From Terebella lapidaria (lineage: Eukaryota; Annelida; Polychaeta; Terebellida; Terebellidae): a stretch of DNA of 64,000 nt. This document shows, in pieces, positions 10,710 to 20,937 of the stretch (positions are counted from its first letter, which is position 1; every line of letters starts with the position of its first letter). The notes beneath the pieces are model-generated. The model had not been told where the DNA came from, searched no databases, and saw nothing but the letters and a program-made list of their open reading frames with translations. Position numbers and translations under genes: made by a program. The stretch covers positions 20,336,209-20,400,208 of the forward strand of contig OX424562.1 in assembly GCA_949152475.1 (NCBI GenBank), in the 5' to 3' direction.

Positions 10710-11110
10710 ACTTGTACATACTGTTTGTGTACGGTTGGAATGATATGGTTCAAACCAGGTAAGGGTAGCTCCTCTGATGTTGTAGTCGGAAGAAGCCTTG
10801 ACAGGAGCAGGATGTGATTAACAGTATCAAAGGCTGCTGATAAGTCAAGAAATATTAGCAGCCCCACCTCGCCGGTCATCTGCCTGTAAAAAGTCGGTGT
10901 GTACATTGGCCAATGCAGTCTCCGTGCTGTTGTGCCGCTGGTATGCTGAATAGAGTGCTTCCTCGAGACCAGACACTGTGTACTGTCGTAACTGTTGGTC
11001 GGTTGCTTTTCAATGATTTCAGATGGCAATGGAAGGTTCGATACCGGTCTATACTTTGACAGTTCTTCGGTGTCAGACCCATGTTTTTTTTTCTCAAAAT
11101 GGGTGCGATC
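10710..11110 (-). pseudogene. non-LTR reverse transcriptase relic, N-terminal part
   Basis: Minus-strand translation shows SKYRPVSNLPLPSEIIEK, then LLIFLDLSAAFDTVNHILLL (10813-10848 encodes LDLSAAFDTVNH). After a frameshift it reads IRGATLTWFEP..SNRTQTV. These are the fingers/palm motifs of CR1/L2-like reverse transcriptases (family form YRPVSNL...LDLSAAFDTVDH...WF.SYLSNRTQ.V). The order matches the second piece at 8520-9080 on the same strand. Frameshifts and lost blocks show it is inactive. The upstream endonuclease was not recognised. Confidence 0.8.
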
Positions 11111-12429
11111 AAGGCTCGCCTGAGTGAAGACGAAAATACACCACCGCAGAGCGAGTTCACAATTGCAGTTATCAAGACAGCAAAACCTCCTGACATTTTT
11201 TTCACCGGCCAAATTGGGATAGATCACTTTGCGATTATCTCGATAGTGAAGATTTGATGATGTTACTGATTTCGTCTGATGTTAGCCTTTCGAAGTTCTC
11301 GAGTTTGCATGTGATCAGACTGTCATTATTCTGCAGTCTGGGAGATCATCAGAGAACGTTGATGTATTCTCAGCATATTTTGTTGCTGAAGAAGTTCCCA
11401 AAACGATCACACAACTTACGCTCCGAATCTGTGTCAGGAATTGTCCAAACGACTCAGTACTTCGTGCTCTTTGTAAACTTATCATTTACAACTGTATGTA
11501 ATAAACTTCATTCTTACCGAATTCTGGCCATCTATCTATTGACAATTTCAAGGCCAATGATTACCTTTGGAGCTAAATATTTGCTTCCATAGATACATGT
11601 ATCTTTCCAAATTTGATAGTTTGTTGCTATCGACCTTAGTGACCAAAATGTGAAATTTGAAGAAAATTGACCATTTGGTTCATGGAATATTATATTTTGA
11701 GATGACATGGTGAATTTTTAACCAGATTGTTGGACATTTACTAAAATCCTTTTCAACGACATGTTCAACCGACTGCTGGATATTGAAAATCAATGTGGAT
11801 ATGTTGCTTGAGTCTTGTATGCCTTGTATTTCTTTCCTATTTGAATAATAAAATATGTTATTAGTTTTCATCAAATATATTATGAAGATATCAGTTCCAC
11901 CTGTCATCACAATGCATCCCACAGGATTCGAGTAATATGTACTCATCATTGTAAAAATGATTTATTTTTTTGCATAAAAAAATGATCGATTCCAAGGAAC
12001 TTCCCAGAACTTTGATAATTACTAAAACATCTGTTTATTCGTAGTAGCCTCGAAAACAACCTGACTTTCAGTCTTTTAGGCGTTAGTTATTGGATTTGAC
12101 ACCACATAGTCCGTATAAAAACTGTTTCCAGCCGAATATTTTGTGATGAATTCCCTCAAAAATTGGCCAGTTGACCGGATAGTTTCAGAATGCCGTTTGA
12201 ACAAACCAACCCCTATAGTTTGTGCGCTCGCCAACCATTGGTTTCAACACCACGCTGCACAATGTTTTGATAGTTTTTTTTTTCAAAACGGCCTCTGTTA
12301 TTTGCTTATACAACTCCAATGCACTAATAAACGGCATGACAAGTGATGACATGCTATATGATGAAGAAATATTTGATACATAGACCACAGAACAAACGGT
12401 TATTTGCACAATTTACTCACTAGGGGCGC
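11111..12429. other. element core, no gene recognised
   Basis: AT-rich sequence with only short random frames on both strands. No terminal repeat or domain was recognised. Confidence 0.5.
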
Positions 12430-14115
12430 CACCCATTCGTCCACCATGGCCATTCTTCCACCTTGGCCATTTTTGTGCGAAAAATAGAACTAAGACGAAT
12501 GGTTAGGAGTGTTGTCATGGCAACGGGCCCCACCCAGGGGCCACAGTGGTAGCATATCGTCCCTGTCCCATGTGTGTTTTATCTGAGACAAGGTTGTTGA
12601 TCTGTCTATAACCATTGGCATTTTAAACACCCAATTTTCAATATTTTCCAATTTTTATGGGAAAATAGACCTGTTGCCATAGAAACAAGCCCCACTCTGA
12701 AGCCACGGTGCTACCAGCATGTCTGTATCCCATATTGTGTATATATATATGACAAAAATGGTAGCCTCATCTAGCCGTGTCTTCGACTCTTAATAAATTT
12801 AATCAGCCTGAACCCCGTAATTCTTGCCATTTTCAAACCTCTGTTGCCATAGCAACGAGCTTCACTCAGGTGCAACAGTGGTAACATCCCGCCCCTGTCC
12901 CACGTGTGTTGTACCTAAGACAAGATCGTTGATCTGTCTTTAACCACTAAAAGCAGCACAATCTTAAATATTTTTGACATTTTTATGGGAAAAATAGACC
13001 TGTTGCCATGGAAACAAGCCCCAACTGAGGCCACGCTGCTGTCAGCATGTCCGTGTCCCATAATTTGTTCATCTATGACAAAGATAGTAACCTCATATAG
13101 CCATGTCTTAGACCATTAACACTTTTAATCAGCCTGAACCCCGTAATTCTTGCCATTTTCGGGTGAAAAATAGACCCGACGCCTACCATGAGAAACGTCT
13201 GTTGTCATGGCAACGAGCCTCACCCAGGGGCCACAGAGGTAGCATTCCGTCTCTGTCCCACATGTGTGCCATATGAGACAAGATCGTTGATCTGTCTTTA
13301 AATATCAACACTTTAAAGCAACCAAATCTTCATTTTTTTGCCATTTTTTATAGGAAAACAGACCTGTTGTCATGGAAACGAGCCCCACCCTGAGGCCACG
13401 GTGCTATCAGCATATCCGTGTCCCATATTATGTTCATCTATGACAATGATGGTAGCCTCATATAGCCATGTTTTCGATCATTAACACTTTCATACAGCCT
13501 GAACCCCGATAATCTTGCCATTTTTGGGTGAAAAATAGACCCGACGCCTACCATTTGTAACGTCCGTTGCCATGGTAACCGGCTCCATCTAAAAGTGATG
13601 CTGGTATCATTGCGATCCTAACTGGTCTTATCCTTGAATGGTGCCATTTAATAACTCTTATATTGCTTGGTCTCTTGAACAAACAAACTTTTGAACCCCA
13701 AATCACACTTTTGTCATTATTTGGAGAAGGGGCGAGCTCCAGGGGGTGGTGATCCCGACCCCCGGGACCTTCACACTTGACACCTCATTGGGGTCACTCC
13801 GCCAACACATACCTAGTAACAGCATCTGTCTATGTTCCAAAATTAAACCCAATCGGTTGAACCTTTCTTTTAAAGGAGCACTTTCAGTGATATGTTACGC
13901 CATTCCGGGTGCCTAGCAGGACACTTGATTAAATTTGAGGTCGTTGACCTTCCGAGCCCGTTTCCATGGTGACCGCCCCTGTCCCAAGAGGCGGGATATG
14001 TCAAAATGTGATCCTTGGGTCTTAAGCTTTTCAACGATACCACATTCGCCAATGGGTGTCTCCGTGCATACTAACTCTCAAAATAACGGCCTTTTGCAGG
14101 TTTGGCCTCCAGTCT
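12430..14115 (-). repeat. right inverted arm with ~365-bp subrepeats
   Basis: Inverse-complement partner of 6186-7885. The TTGCCATGG-type motifs recur near 12514, 12676, 12843, 13003, 13200, 13373 and 13570, alternating between the two subrepeat classes seen in the left arm. Arm-to-arm identity is clearly imperfect, with many substitutions and small indels. The arms therefore diverged before or without recent copying from each other. Confidence 0.85.
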
Positions 14116-14117
14116 AT

Positions 14118-17100
14118 GAGGACAGTGCAAAAGATGACATTGATCTTTGGCAAGCAATGAATTTGGACACTGAAGTAGCCTGTGAAAAGAATGAGAAAAA
14201 CACAGATAAGAATGATGGACATATCAAACTGCCTAACACAAATGATGAGGAACCGGTTTCAGCAACATCAGCCATCAACAGTTATGAAGTTGTATCTATG
14301 TCTGATATAAAAAAGTCGAGTCGAAATGACTATGAGAAACTAGCCATGCTGGCAAGGCGAAGTAACATGAACATTATCGATGTGCCAGGAGATGGAAATT
14401 GTATGTTTTATGCAGTTTGGTATCACCTCGAAAGGATAGGTATAACTGACACAAATCCACGTCTATTGCGAACATATGTTTCTGAGTTCATGCAACAGAA
14501 TCGAGACAATTATATCGATTTCATAGGGACAAGAATTGCGAGTCAAGATTTGTCAAATGCTGACACTGAACAACCTACTGTAGAGGACATGGTTATCGAT
14601 GAGATAGGCGATCGAGATTCACAAAGAGAAGTCCAATGGGTCAGGTATCTTAATGAACTAGAGAACGGAAATCTTTGGGGTGACAATATAATACTACAAG
14701 CTATCGCTGACATGTACGTTTTGACAGTGAATATACACGCAACCACATCTAACACAATAATAGTTGTGACACCCCAGACTGGAAACAGTAACATGCCTGT
14801 GATTGATCTTGGGTTAATTGCACAGTCTCATTATGTGATTTTCGAGCCATGTGTTTCAACTGACAATGGTACAAAATTAAATGACAATATAATTGAAAAA
14901 TGTGTCTCTAATATGGACAGTGATGAAGATACTGATGAGCTGGCAAGTGAAGATGAACATGCTTTTGAAGAAGCTTCGAAAGTGCGTGGTTTGCCTTATG
15001 AATCAAGCATGGTACATGAAGATCCTGAGCTGCTCAACAAACTGATCAGTGTAGCACCAGCAGAAGGCCAGAAACCAATGCCACTTCTGAGTGACCCTAA
15101 CTTTGAAGAACTCTCGAATCCAGACAAATACCCAGATGGCTCCAATGCAATGACAGCCGAACGCCCCTGTCAACTGACCCCGCGAAGGTACTTTAATCAA
15201 AGGATATTAGATGTTGATGGTCGGTTTGGGGCAATTGAGTATATTCTGAGCGCACAATATGCCACAGAAAGTAAGCAAGTCACGAGTGACATCAACCATT
15301 ATATTTTTAGAAGAGCCAGCGGAAAAGATTATCAAGGAAAACACCTAAATGTTGGGATGGTTAAAACTGTTGAACAAATGAAAGGTTTTGTCAAAGCAGA
15401 TCATGCATACAAAATGTTGAAAAACGTACGAGGAACACCAGCTTACTTCCAGACTGTTTTTTATGATGTGTTAGCTATGGTTCGTCAGCTTGGAATACCA
15501 ACATGGTTTTTCACTGTATCTGCAGCTGACATGCAATGGCCGGATGTTATACAAACGATAGCCAGACAATTTGGAACACATTTGAGTGATCAAGATGTCA
15601 AAGAGTTGTCCTTTGTACAACGAGCACAATGGTTGAGACGGAACCCAGTTACTGCTGCAAGACAGTTTCAGTACAGATTGGAACTTATGTTCAAAGATGT
15701 TCTCAGGTCTAATGCTAAGCCCCTAGGAGAAATTGTTGACTATGTTATTCGAATTGAATTTCAAGCTCGTGGGTCTCCACATGCACACACTCTTTTGTGG
15801 GTGAAAAATGCACCAAAGACAGATACTGATTCTGATGAAGATATTGTGTCATTCATAGACAAGCATATTACCTGTGAAATTCCTGACGATGACACTGACC
15901 TGGGGGAGCTTGTGACGAAGTTACAAACGCACACACATTCGTCTTACTGCAAGAAAAAGGGACATTGTAGATTCAACTATCCACGACCACCATGTCCACA
16001 AACAATCATAGCAAGAGAACCAGACGACCCAGAAACTGGAAAGTGCAAGAAAGAGAAAGCCGCAGATACTCTGAGGAAAGTGAAGGAGGTCATGTGTGAT
16101 GAGAGCACACCAAAAGATAGTAACCTGGCTGGCATTCTAGAAAAAGCAGAGTTATCTCCAGAAGAGTACCTAGGAGCATTGCATGTGTCACAGAGAGGTA
16201 CAAATCTAATTTTGAAGAGGTCACCACAGGAAACTTGTGTTAATGCTTACAACTCCACTGTACTGAAAGCTTGGCAGGCAAACATTGATGTACAGTACAT
16301 CTTTGATGCATATGCTTGTGTTATGTACGTGGCAGCATATATGACAAAAAATGAGAAAGGTATAGGCGAACTCCTAAAACAAGTATGTAAAGAGCATAAA
16401 GATCAGGAAATCAAGTCTATGCTACGGCGTGTGGGTTCCACATTCTTGAATAAACGTGAACTCAGTGCACAGGAAGCAGTGTACCGAATATTGTCGATGC
16501 CGATGAAAAAATTCAGCAGAGAAGTCTTGTTTGTGAACACTGATAAAAAGAGTGAAAGGGCAGCGGTTTTAAAGCCACAAAAAGAACTTGATGAGCTTGA
16601 GGACTCTGATGAGAATATCTTCCAAAGTAATATTATCGAAAGATATTCACTGAGACCAGCTTGCATCGAGAACATGTGCCTTGCAGATTTTGCATGTAAT
16701 TACAAAGTGACTCGTGTAAATCCAGACGATGCTACGGATGACAGTACTCCTATTGTGTTAGAAGTAGAGGAGCAAGTGGACGATCGAGAACGGCTCCCGA
16801 AACATATTCGGTTGAAAAACTCTGCTGGTGTCATGCTAAGGCGAAAACGAGAGGCAGTTATCAGGTTTTATAAGTTCAGTCTCGAAAAAAAACCAAGTGA
16901 CTTCTATAGGGCGAAACTGATGCTATACCTTCCATGGAGAAACGAAGACACTGATCTGTTGGCAAATTATCCTGATCATGCATCACACTATTTTGCAGTG
17001 GAGGAGTCTATCCGTGAAAATGAAAGAAAATTCACAGAGAATTTGGAACTGATAGAGCAGGCTGTGGAGAACAATGAACGATATGGACCACCAGAACATG

Positions 17101-19478
17101 TATGGGCAGATATTGCACCTGGTGCAGAGCACGAAAATTTGCAAGACGTGAATGAAGGTGTTGATGTAGAGAGAGACATTGACCAGGAAGATCTTGATGA
17201 CAATGCTGCTATGATAGAACAGGCAGGTGTCCAACATACCTCAGAAATTGTTGCAAGATATCAAGCAGAGTCTGAAAAAGAGACACTTGAAGATGGTGAT
17301 TATCGCAGAATGGTTCGTGAACTGAATAATAAACAAGCAGAAATTGTGCTTTACAACAGAAAATGGTGTAAAGAAACAGTGATCGCTCTGAGAGAAAACA
17401 AGCCTGTTAAACCATATCATATATTCCTAAGTGGACCCGGTGGTGTTGGAAAATCACACGTTATCAAACTTATCCAGTCAGATACCAAGAAACTGTTGCG
17501 TGTGTTAAATAAGATAAAGCCATCTGATATCACTGTACTTCTACTTGGGCCGACTGGTGTTTCTGCTTTTCAGATTAGGGGAATGACTATACATTCTGCA
17601 TTATTGCTCCGAACAAAAAAATATGGATGTGATCAGCTTTCATTTGAGAAACTGAATAGTTTGCGATCAATATTCGAGAATCTTCACTTGATTATCATTG
17701 ATGAGATATCTATGGTAGGATCAGACATGTTACTGGACATTCACAAAAGACTTGAGAAAATCAAAGGTGAGACAGGAGAATCATTGTTCGGAAATGTATC
17801 AGTCCTGGCAGTTGGAGATATGTATCAACTTCCCCCTGTGAAACAGTCTAACGTTTTTCAACCTGTGCGTGACCCAGTCGAGCGACTCAGCGGCAACATA
17901 TGGAAAGATAATTTCAGTGTGCATGAATTAGATGAGGTGATGCGACAAAAAGATGATAGTACTTTTGCTGAAATGCTTTGTCGTGTTAGAACAGGAAAGC
18001 ACACTGCAGATGATATAGCGATGTTGGAATCACGTTCAATCACTGACGAAGACTCAACATACCCAAACGATGCATTACACGTCTTTGCATACAACAAAGA
18101 TGTTGATGACATGAACATAAAAAAACTTAGAGAATTGCAGCCAAATGAAGGAATGCTTTCTTATATTTATGCATCAGATGATAAGACTGACAGTACTGGT
18201 CAACTTAATTTAGAAAAGGTGCATACATCTGCAAAACGCTCAGAAACAGCAGGGTTGCACACAGTTCTGATTTTGGCGGAAGGGGCGAGGGTCATGTTGA
18301 CATACAATGTGGACACTGCAGATGGTCTAGTAAATGGTGTACTCGGAACAGTAGAACGGATTGTAAAACATGCCAATGGAAAAGCACATGTGGTTCTGAT
18401 CAAGTTTGACAATGACACTGTTGGACGAAATGCTATTGGTTTGAGTCAATGGAAACAAGAATACCCAAACACAGTCCCAATAAAAAGACATGAAGGGAGG
18501 TACGAGAAAGGGAATAAGAAAGGTGCTCAAATTGCTAGACGACAGTTTCCTCTCACGTTGGCATGGGCAGTGACTATTCACAAATGTCAAGGTCTCACAG
18601 TCGATAAAATAGTCGTCAATATGAAAGGAGCAAAGCGTTTTGGGAAGGGACAAGCATATGTGGCATTCAGTCGCGTGAAGACATTGCAAGGTTTATTCAT
18701 AGTGAATTTTGAAGCTGCAGGGATAAAAGCCAATGACAAAATCGAAACTGAAATGGAAGAAATGCGTCAAAGCACAATTCCTAAAGACGAGTTGAAGTTG
18801 ATGAATGTTGAAAGACCTGATTGGAAAACTGTAGGACATCTGAATGTGCGATATTTTCTCAAAAAACTTCCTGATTTACTCAGTGACAGAGTCAGTAATA
18901 TACTACAACTTGTCGATGTCATGTGTTTCACGGAAACATACTTGACTAAAGAGCACAATGTCAATGTTTTCTGTGAGAAGTATGGTTACAAGGCATTTAG
19001 ACAAGATATTCCATCTACTGATGCACACGACGGTCTCCATGGCATTATGGTTTGTGGAAGAAATGAACTGCAAGGTACAGATATCACGCCTCGGAACACT
19101 GAGGGCATAGAATGCAAAGCGGTAGTGTTTGAAACAATTAAACTGACTATTGTTCTTGCGTACAGAAAACCTTCTTTTCAATTGACAAGTTTCCTGAATA
19201 ACTTTAGAATTGTATTAATGAAGCTGCCCCTTGAGACACCAGTAGTTGTGCTAGGTGACTTTAATGATGATCTGAATGACAGACAAGAAAGCAAACTAAC
19301 AGATATGATGACGAAATTAGGATTCAAACAACTTGTGACAAAACCAACTACAGACAGGGGCACATTGATTGATCACATATACTACAACAGGTATAAATTG
19401 AATGACGTTTTTGTTGATGTACACGACACCTATTTTTCTGATCATGACACAACATTTCTTTCAATGAAGTTTCAATGA
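14118..19478 (+). CDS. Helentron protein, C-terminal part: OTU, HUH Rep, PIF1 helicase, EEP endonuclease
   Basis: Rolling-circle transposase of the Helentron class. The open frame begins at 13935, but its first 61 residues come from the fold-back arm. Helentron coding starts at 14118 (E62) and ends at TGA 19476-19478. Numbering is from 13935. OTU cysteine-protease domain ~145-305: DGNC with C156, and H299 in SHYVIF. Helitron Rep-like region ~415-810: HUH motif at H616-H618 (RGSPHAH) and a two-tyrosine motif Y798/Y802 with K805. PIF1/RecD-type helicase ~1135-1620: Walker A GPGGVGKS 1167-1174, Walker B IIIDE with D1256/E1257, then GDMYQLPP, TIHKCQGLTV and AFSRVKT. C-terminal EEP (APE-like) endonuclease ~1640-1847: E1667, GDFN 1774-1777, LIDH and SDHD with H1837. 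All catalytic residues looked for are present, with no stop in ~1790 codons. OTU plus EEP marks Helentron rather than canonical Helitron. Confidence 0.93.
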   Translation, partial: EDSAKDDIDLWQAMNLDTEVACEKNEKNTDKNDGHIKLPNTNDEEPVSATSAINSYEVVSMSDIKKSSRNDYEKLAMLARRSNMNIIDVPGDGNCMFYAVWYHLERIGITDTNPRLLRTYVSEFMQQNRDNYIDFIGTRIASQDLSNADTEQPTVEDMVIDEIGDRDSQREVQWVRYLNELENGNLWGDNIILQAIADMYVLTVNIHATTSNTIIVVTPQTGNSNMPVIDLGLIAQSHYVIFEPCVSTDNGTKLNDNIIEKCVSNMDSDEDTDELASEDEHAFEEASKVRGLPYESSMVHEDPELLNKLISVAPAEGQKPMPLLSDPNFEELSNPDKYPDGSNAMTAERPCQLTPRRYFNQRILDVDGRFGAIEYILSAQYATESKQVTSDINHYIFRRASGKDYQGKHLNVGMVKTVEQMKGFVKADHAYKMLKNVRGTPAYFQTVFYDVLAMVRQLGIPTWFFTVSAADMQWPDVIQTIARQFGTHLSDQDVKELSFVQRAQWLRRNPVTAARQFQYRLELMFKDVLRSNAKPLGEIVDYVIRIEFQARGSPHAHTLLWVKNAPKTDTDSDEDIVSFIDKHITCEIPDDDTDLGELVTKLQTHTHSSYCKKKGHCRFNYPRPPCPQTIIAREPDDPETGKCKKEKAADTLRKVKEVMCDESTPKDSNLAGILEKAELSPEEYLGALHVSQRGTNLILKRSPQETCVNAYNSTVLKAWQANIDVQYIFDAYACVMYVAAYMTKNEKGIGELLKQVCKEHKDQEIKSMLRRVGSTFLNKRELSAQEAVYRILSMPMKKFSREVLFVNTDKKSERAAVLKPQKELDELEDSDENIFQSNIIERYSLRPACIENMCLADFACNYKVTRVNPDDATDDSTPIVLEVEEQVDDRERLPKHIRLKNSAGVMLRRKREAVIRFYKFSLEKKPSDFYRAKLMLYLPWRNEDTDLLANYPDHASHYFAVEESIRENERKFTENLELIEQAVENNERYGPPEHVWADIAPGAEHENLQDVNEGVDVERDIDQEDLDDNAAMIEQAGVQHTSEIVARYQAESEKETLEDGDYRRMVRELNNKQAEIVLYNRKWCKETVIALRENKPVKPYHIFLSGPGGVGKSHVIKLIQSDTKKLLRVLNKIKPSDITVLLLGPTGVSAFQIRGMTIHSALLLRTKKYGCDQLSFEKLNSLRSIFENLHLIIIDEISMVGSDMLLDIHKRLEKIKGETGESLFGNVSVLAVGDMYQLPPVKQSNVFQPVRDPVERLSGNIWKDNFSVHELDEVMRQKDDSTFAEMLCRVRTGKHTADDIAMLESRSITDEDSTYPNDALHVFAYNKDVDDMNIKKLRELQPNEGMLSYIYASDDKTDSTGQLNLEKVHTSAKRSETAGLHTVLILAEGARVMLTYNVDTADGLVNGVLGTVERIVKHANGKAHVVLIKFDNDTVGRNAIGLSQWKQEYPNTVPIKRHEGRYEKGNKKGAQIARRQFPLTLAWAVTIHKCQGLTVDKIVVNMKGAKRFGKGQAYVAFSRVKTLQGLFIVNFEAAGIKANDKIETEMEEMRQSTIPKDELKLMNVERPDWKTVGHLNVRYFLKKLPDLLSDRVSNILQLVDVMCFTETYLTKEHNVNVFCEKYGYKAFRQDIPSTDAHDGLHGIMVCGRNELQGTDITPRNTEGIECKAVVFETIKLTIVLAYRKPSFQLTSFLNNFRIVLMKLPLETPVVVLGDFNDDLNDRQESKLTDMMTKLGFKQLVTKPTTDRGTLIDHIYYNRYKLNDVFVDVHDTYFSDHDTTFLSMKFQ

Positions 19479-19504
19479 ATCCATGCTATATGTATAAAGC
19501 TTCC

Positions 19505-19510
19505 AATAAA
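19505..19510 (+). promoter_or_regulatory. AATAAA polyadenylation signal of the Helentron gene
   Basis: AATAAA lies 26 bp after the Helentron stop codon, an expected place for a compact transposon 3' UTR. Confidence 0.6.
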
Positions 19511-20312
19511 AAATTCTACAAAATTTCAAGAAATAGAAATATGCTAGTGGATTTTGATTCTTATGAGCCATAACATTGCAAGCATGGAAAACTGATTTGG
19601 AAGCCAATGTTCTAAAGACTTCAAAATATATCTGGAAGTTTTAAGACTACTTTACAGCAATAATCCATTGTTAAAATAAGACAAAACTTCATTTGGAGTG
19701 AGGAGCGAAAGATATAATAAATATGACATTTACCATGTTTACACTACCGACGTGCTATTCTCTGGCGTGACATCAAGATCAGGAGAAAAATCTAAATAGC
19801 GAGATTACCTTGACGAGACAAGGACTGGATTTCATAGCAACCAGTATGTGAAACACACAAATATATAAATACATTAAGATAAGTTGCAGTTTGTATCTTC
19901 CTGTGTACTGATCAATCTTCAAAATAGAACATTTTTCTTATCAACTACCAAAGAATTCCATAAACAGTGGGTGGTCCATTTTACACAGATGAAACGGGCA
20001 AGATATACCAGGTTGTGAAAATCCAGCAACATTCCCAATATTTGTGGCCAGCAATCTTTTCGGTATAATATTGTACGTCTACAAATATGCTTGGGTAATG
20101 TTGAATACACAAAAATCATACAATAGAGCAAACTAGGGATATACGTGTTGATAAATAAAAAAATGAATCATTTTAGGTGCTGCGGATGATTGCTTGAATC
20201 AATTTTAAACCAAAAAACAGGAGACATTCATTGCTAGATCTATTAACGTAACATAAAATGTGGTAGAGAAAAACTCATTATAAGGGCATCGCAATAATAC
20301 ATCTAATATTAA
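19511..20312. other. Helentron 3' flank, boundary not found
   Basis: AT-rich non-coding sequence. A Helentron 3' terminus with its short hairpin should lie in or beyond it, but no convincing end could be placed without another copy for comparison. Confidence 0.45.
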
Positions 20313-20450
20313 AATGAAGTGAATTATTATAGGTAATTGACTGGATACAGTGTTTGAGGCCCGAGGTCGTGTCTGGGCCGCAGCTCAGACACGACCGAGG
20401 GCCTCAAACACTGTATCCAGTCGAATAACTTATTATTATATGCCACTTCA
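20313..20450. repeat. long palindrome (cruciform-capable, MITE-like)
   Basis: 20339-20361 (GACTGGATACAGTGTTTGAG...) is the exact inverse complement of 20400-20422. 20365-20375 pairs with 20386-20396 around a 10-base loop (20376-20385). Weaker pairing extends outward through AT-rich sequence to about 20313 and 20450. The whole is an almost complete inverted repeat with little spacer, as in palindromic miniature elements. No target duplication was identified. Confidence 0.85.
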
Positions 20451-20811
20451 CGGTATGCACACACGTCGGGAGAGATATGATTACAAATGTTGACTTTTAT
20501 AGCCATTTTAGACTCTGAAAGCAAATAATTTTGTAGACATTTTCATGCACTACAAAATCAAAAACGTCATTTCACCAGCGCATGAATGCGAAATCGTCAT
20601 AAGACCGTCGGTTGCTGTGCGCGACGCCAGTCAATATGAAGGAGGCCAATACCGCAGTATATCGGACCAATTGCATTCTGTGTAATCCATTGTAGCATTT
20701 TCGTAGGCATATATTAATTATAATTACAATACGTTCATGTGCTAATTTAATGAAGTATATTGAGTATATCTCAAATCAAAATGTAATCATCAAAAATGTA
20801 TCTTTCCATAT

Positions 20812-20937
20812 CCCCCCCCCCCCCCCGGAGGGGAGGGGGAATAATTTTCCAAAAGTGTATGTTTTGATAATTTCATAAAGTGTATTTTTTAATACACTGA
20901 CGTTTGTTTCGCTGAAATTTCCGGGGGGGGGGTGTAT
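20812..20937. repeat. C-run and G-run pair
   Basis: A run of about 15 C near 20812, followed by GGAGGGGAGGGGG, and a G-run near 20922-20931 enclose ~100 bp. These are low-complexity tracts with possible inverted pairing. Their length is prone to sequencing error. Confidence 0.7.

Larger units (their letters stand above)
6186..14115. mobile_element. 7.93-kb fold-back DNA transposon inserted in the Helentron
   Basis: The ends are inverted: the left starts AGACCGGGGGCC and the right ends GGCCTCCAGTCT, so both read AGACYGGRGGCC inward. AT flanks both sides (6184-6185 and 14116-14117), consistent with a 2-bp target duplication. Element plus one AT is 7932 bp, a multiple of three, and the Helentron frame is in phase across it. 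Arms of about 1.7 kb are inverted copies with clear divergence. The 4.5-kb core has no intact transposase; it holds a broken non-LTR reverse transcriptase. The element is therefore probably non-autonomous. Superfamily is unassigned: a TA duplication (Tc1/mariner-like) is possible at the same junction but would leave the host frame out of phase. Confidence 0.85.

Noticed and set aside
6186..14115. The 7.93-kb interruption as an intron of the Helentron gene
   Set aside because: No GT..AG junctions at the frame-preserving borders, and the borders coincide with inverted transposon ends.
6185..14116. TA target duplication for the 7.93-kb element (Tc1/mariner-like)
   Set aside because: The sequence allows it, but the excised length would be 7930 bp and put the Helentron halves out of frame; AT gives 7932 bp and restores phase.
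13935..14117. The first 61 codons of the long Helentron frame as a native N-terminus
   Set aside because: They lie in the inverted arm of the inserted element. The true upstream coding is at 4731-6185.
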